Assembly (NCBI RefSeq): GCF_000003605.2
Contig: NW_003112485.1
Coordinates: 193,071-204,645 of the forward strand
Source of the DNA: Saccoglossus kowalevskii
Lineage: Eukaryota; Hemichordata; Enteropneusta; Harrimaniidae
Direction of reading: 5' to 3'
Length of the DNA stretch: 11,575 bases
Position 1 is the stretch's first letter, and each line of letters starts with the position of its first letter. The notes below the pieces were generated by a model, which saw only the letters and a program-made list of their open reading frames with translations, did no database searches and had not been told where the DNA came from. Positions 7,961 to 11,575 of the stretch are shown in pieces. The translations under genes were made by a program, and so were the position numbers.

Positions 7961-8170
7961 ATTTTGGGTACATTTCTGTCGGATTTATTCATTTCTTGAT
8001 ACATGTATCTTCAATTCTCAATTTTTTGCGAATATTTTTGTAATTTATGTACAATTATGAGCTAAATTCCATTGATACTTTCGGGTACCTTGGGTAGATC
8101 TCTGTCGGATCTTTTCATCTCATGATAACTTCAAATTCTCTATTTTTGGCAAATATTTTTGGCATTTTAG
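7961..8170. repeat. Diverged direct repeat pair, offset about 126 bases
   Basis: Copy 1 (about 7961-8048) and copy 2 (about 8088-8170) share, in order, GGGTAC, TCTGTCGGAT, TTCATxTC, TTGATA/ATGATA, TTCxAATTCTC, then TTTTTxGCxAATATTTTTG. Similarity is clear but imperfect, so this is an old duplication. Confidence 0.65.
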
Positions 8171-9530
8171 GTGGAAGATACTATTTTCGATTGTATCAAA
8201 TTTGAACTTTGGGGACGGCATTCTGAGTCTGGTTGGCAGCATGTATATTCCTTTCGTCGAACGATCACAACATCGATTTGATAATGTGATTATAGGCTAG
8301 TGTGTGATACCAGTAATTTAGTAATTGTTGGACGTGTTTAGAGATGATTCCATTTTGTCTATGCCGTGACACTGATCAGGTTTGGAATAAAACTTATTCA
8401 TAATATCTGAAAATGAATGCTGTTGGCTGTGAAAACTTTTTATTTATACTACGAATGGCATGACAAATATTGGCGGATATGGTTTTTCGAGTCAACATTT
8501 GTCTACGTGTGTCCGATACCACGTGGCTGTCATCCCTGGGCGTATTTTGTCATTATTCAAGTTTGTAACGTGTGGTTGCAATAAAATGTATCACATATTA
8601 ATTGTGTTTGTAGTCACGTCGTATCAAGTATCGAGTTGAAGAAATCCAAGTAAGGTTTAAGTGAGGTTGGATTTTAATTCAGTCTAAAGTGTGAGAGGTG
8701 CGTCCGGCTCGACCACTGGAGTATGTTCTTTGCAGTTACGTATTTTATTGATCAATATGTGTTTCCGCTTTAATCAGTAGACTTTTAACCGACCTAGCAG
8801 CAAATCTATTGATAGGCTAAAGTTGGTGTCTCACCTCTTCCAAACACGTAATTTGATGCATTACAAATGAAAATAAAAAAACACAATTTTCATCAATTAG
8901 TCTATTCAGAGTAGCAATGCATTCACCGAAAAACCAACAGAGTATTATTTGAATTCGTATCTGAATATTACAAGAATTCCTACATAGCTATCTCCTTCAT
9001 CCAGTGGGCAAAGTAATTGGCGTTATAATGGAAGGCACTCGACAATAATATATTGAGATGGGCCGCTGTTTTGTTTAGAATCGGAAATTCGAGATCCAAT
9101 TGTTTCATTTTGTGGTATCTACCAACATTGAAACATGGGAATTCTACATTCGATCGTCTTATGTATGCTGTGTAGTGTACTGAATGCAATCAAATTGTCA
9201 TTGCTATATTATACAAATACATTTGCGTAATTTTATTCGTTCTTTATACAGACAATACTTTTTCCGACTGATTTTTATCGCTGGTAACATATATGTTACA
9301 GTGCTTTCAGAAAAGCCGTTCCATATTTTATAAGTAGTTTAATATTTTATGTTTATAAACAGTAACTATTGAAAACGAATTTTCTACAAGCTCTGTCTTA
9401 AATAGTCATTTTTTTTTCATTTTTTTTCGCTGAATGTTCGCGGGGAATTGTTGAAGACTTATACACATACATAAATATACAATATTCTAAATATGAATTC
9501 TTTAACAAGGCATAACCTGCGTAGTTCTTC

Positions 9531-9725
9531 ATGAAACTTGTCGTAGATGTCGTAGATGGTCATAGTAGTTCACCAATTACTATGGAAGAAACGAAACGAT
9601 TAAATAGTTATATAAATGTAAAATTGGTCGATTGGGTGACAGGAGTGCACACTCGAAGTAGAAAAAAACCTAGCGTGGGTGTCATGCAAGCTGAAAAAAC
9701 CAAATGCCGTCAGCCACCGTATTAG
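9531..9725 (+). other. Hypothetical 64-codon ORF next to the right array
   Basis: ATG to TAG, ending about 66 bases before the 41-base array. The product starts MKLVVDVVDGHSSSPIT and has a basic stretch (RSRKKP) near residues 43-48. The composition is less biased than in surrounding chance ORFs. I recognise no domain and no splice partners, so it may be chance. Confidence 0.15.
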
Positions 9726-9955
9726 TATATGAACTGAATTAACTCATTGGACAGCGATGGTGCACTGAATTAAAAGCCATAGCGCTGGCAAGCATTGGTG
9801 GAATGTTGTAATACGGTAATAGTAACCATGCCGCATTGGTGGAATCTTGCAATACGGTAATGGAAATCATACTGCATTGGTGGAATCTTGTAATACGGTA
9901 ATGGAAACCATACTGCATTGGTGGAATGTGGTAATACGGTAATAGTGACCATACG

Positions 9956-10149
9956 GCATTGGTGGAATGTGGTAATACGGTAATAGTGACAATACGCACA
10001 GTAACCATACCACATTGGTGGAATGTGGTAATACGGTAATAGTAACCATACCGCATTGACGGAATGTGGTAATACGGTAATAGTGACAATACACACAGTA
10101 ACCATACCACATTGGTGGAATATGGTAATACGGTAATAGTAACCATACC
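9956..10149. repeat. 97-base composite unit, two copies
   Basis: A 56-base unit (41 plus a 15-base piece with ACAATACGCACAGTAACC) followed by a 41-base unit spans 9956-10052 and is repeated at 10053-10149 with few changes, such as ACGCACA to ACACACA. Both end with the uncommon ATTGACGGAATG form in the next unit. Confidence 0.8.
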
Positions 10150-10313
10150 GCATTGACGGAATGTGGTAATACGGTAACAGTGACCATACGGCATTGTTGG
10201 AATGTGGTAATACGGTAACAGTGACCATACCGCATTGGTGGAATGTGGTAATACGGTAACAGTGACCATACCGCATTGGTGGAATGTGGTAATACGGTAA
10301 TAGTAACCATACC

Positions 10314-10969
10314 GCATTGATGGAATGTGGTAATAGGGTAATAGCAACCATACCGCATTGATGAAATGTGGTAATACGGTAATAGTAACCATACCGCATT
10401 GGCGGAATGTGATAATACGGTAATAGTGACCATACCGCATTGGTGGACTGTGGTAATACAGTAACAGTGACCATACCGCATTGGTGGAATGTGGTAATAT
10501 GGTAATAATAACCATACCGCATTGATGGAATGTGGTAATACGGTAATAGTAATCATACTGCATTGATGGAATGTGGTAATAGGGTAATAGCAACCATACC
10601 GCATTGGTGGAATGTGGTAATACGGAAATAGTAACCATACCGCATTGGCGGAATGTGATAATACGGTAATAGTGACCATACCGCATTGGTGGACTGTGGT
10701 AATACGGTAATAATAACCATACCGCATTGGTGGAATGTGGTAATACGGTAATAGTAATCATACTGCATTGATGGAATGTGGTAATAGGGTAATAGCAACC
10801 ATACCGCATTGGTGGAATGTGGTAATACGGTAATAGTAACCATACCGCATTGGCGGAATGTGATAATACGGTAATAGTGACCATACCGCATTGGTGGACT
10901 GTGGTAATACGGTAATAATAACCATACCGCATTGATGGAATGTGGTAATACGGTAATAGCAACCATACC
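10314..10969. repeat. Higher-order repeat of 5-6 units in the right array
   Basis: The marker TAATAGGGTAATAGC is found at 10331, 10577, 10782 and 11069: spacings 246, 205 and 287, which are 6, 5 and 7 units. The marker GGACTGTGG is at 10445, 10691 and 10896 with spacings 246 and 205. Blocks 10560-10764 and 10765-10969 match over 205 bases with only a handful of differences. Confidence 0.85.
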
Positions 10970-11220
10970 GCATTGGTGGAATGTGGTAATACGGTAATAG
11001 CAACCATACCGCATTGATGGAATGTGCTAATACGGTAATAGTAATCATATCGCATTGATGGAATGTGATAATAGGGTAATAGCAACCATACCGCATTGAT
11101 GGAATGTGGTAATACGGTAATAGTAATCATACCGCATTGGTGGAATGTGGTAATACGGTAATAGTAACCATACCGCATTGGTGGAATGTGGTAATACGGT
11201 AATAGTAACCATATCGCATT

Positions 11221-11575
11221 GACTGAATGTGGTAATACGTAAACAGTAGCCATCCGCATTGGTGGAATGTAATAATACGGTGATAGTAACCATACCGCAT
11301 TGGTGGAATGTGGTAATACGGTAATAGTAATCATACCGCATTGATTGAATGTGGTAATACGGTAATAGTAACCATATCGCATTGATTGAATGTGGTAATT
11401 CGGAAACAGTAGCCATACCCCATTGGTGGAATGTAATAATACGGTGATAGTAACCATATCGCATTGGTGGAATGTGGTAATAGGGTAATAGTAACCATAC
11501 TGCATTGGTGGAATGTGGTAATACGGTAATAGTAACCATATCGTATTGATTGAATGTGGTAATACGGAAACTGTA
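11221..11575. repeat. Higher-order repeat of 4 units at the right edge
   Basis: A unit type carrying AAACAGTAGCC or its start occurs at 11241, 11404 and 11568, about 164 bases (4 units) apart. It is each time preceded by the TTGACTGAATG or TTGATTGAATG form. The first copy has single-base losses. This edge of the array expands with a different block size from its middle. Confidence 0.7.

Larger units (their letters stand above)
6117..9791. other. 3' flank, AT-rich, no clear gene
   Basis: About 3.7 kb after the oxidase stop codon. The first part must be the 3' untranslated region. AATAAA polyadenylation-type hexamers occur at 6684, 6785 and 6910, but in DNA this AT-rich none can be singled out. 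The stretch also holds three copies of a TTTGCAT-containing motif, a hairpin, a 66-base tandem duplication and a diverged repeat pair, listed separately. Short ORFs at 8980-9189 (-) and 9531-9725 (+) have no recognisable domain. I see no RNA gene. Confidence 0.5.
9792..11575. repeat. 41-base minisatellite array, right edge of window
   Basis: About 43 tandem copies of a 41-base unit that begins GCATTGGTGGAATGTGG and contains the internal near-duplicate GGTAATACGGTAATAG. Unit starts are 41 bases apart, for example at 10519 and 10560. Two units near the left end carry a 15-base extension and are 56 long. The array continues past the end of the window. On the - strand the common unit has no TAA, TAG or TGA in any frame, and 41 is not a multiple of 3, so every frame gives a 41-residue repeat rich in Tyr, His, Ile and Thr. 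This explains several overlapping - strand ORFs, the longest being 588 codons at 11505-9739. I annotate the region as a repeat, not a gene. Confidence 0.97.

Noticed and set aside
8980-9189. - strand ORF of 69 codons starting MHSVHYTAY
   Set aside because: It has a fairly normal amino-acid mix, but I recognise no motif, start context or splice partner. A frame of this length is expected by chance in 3.7 kb of DNA.
1-11575. CRISPR array or other prokaryotic defence system
   Set aside because: The arrays are gap-free tandem units without unique spacers, and the only gene is a split eukaryotic gene.

Overview
This is a window of animal nuclear DNA, most likely from an invertebrate. The evidence is a split gene with GT-AG introns of 99 to about 460 bases, AT-rich non-coding DNA, long minisatellites and no bacterial-style gene packing. 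I cannot name the species. The window has one recognisable gene, on the + strand in the middle, set between two long tandem-repeat arrays that both run off the ends of the window.

Layout. (1) 1-1416: a minisatellite with a 32-base unit, a 19-base short form and a 115-base higher-order period. (2) 1417-3969: AT-rich DNA with no gene I can name. It holds a coding-like open stretch on the - strand (3303-3513, apparently frame-broken) and a 39-codon + strand ORF. (3) 3970-6116: six exons encoding the last 314 residues of an FMN-dependent 2-hydroxyacid oxidase of the HAO1/HAO2 (glycolate oxidase) family, ending in the peroxisomal signal Ser-Lys-Leu. About 46 N-terminal residues are missing, and their exon is either left of the window or not recognisable. 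A TGTGG-type microsatellite lies in the intron 4596-4780. (4) 6117-9791: AT-rich 3' flank with diverged repeats, a hairpin and a small tandem duplication, but no clear gene. (5) 9792-11575: a minisatellite with a 41-base unit and about 43 copies. It contains clear higher-order repeats of 4 to 7 units, and its - strand has no stop codon in any frame of the common unit, which gives a striking but probably non-genic 588-codon ORF.

Function. The only protein that can be interpreted is a peroxisomal oxidase that turns 2-hydroxy acids plus oxygen into 2-oxo acids plus hydrogen peroxide. The catalytic residues covered by the window are all present. The residue at the human HAO1 Trp110 position is Phe, as in human HAO2, which argues against assuming glycolate is the preferred substrate. 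No neighbouring gene is close enough to suggest a shared pathway.
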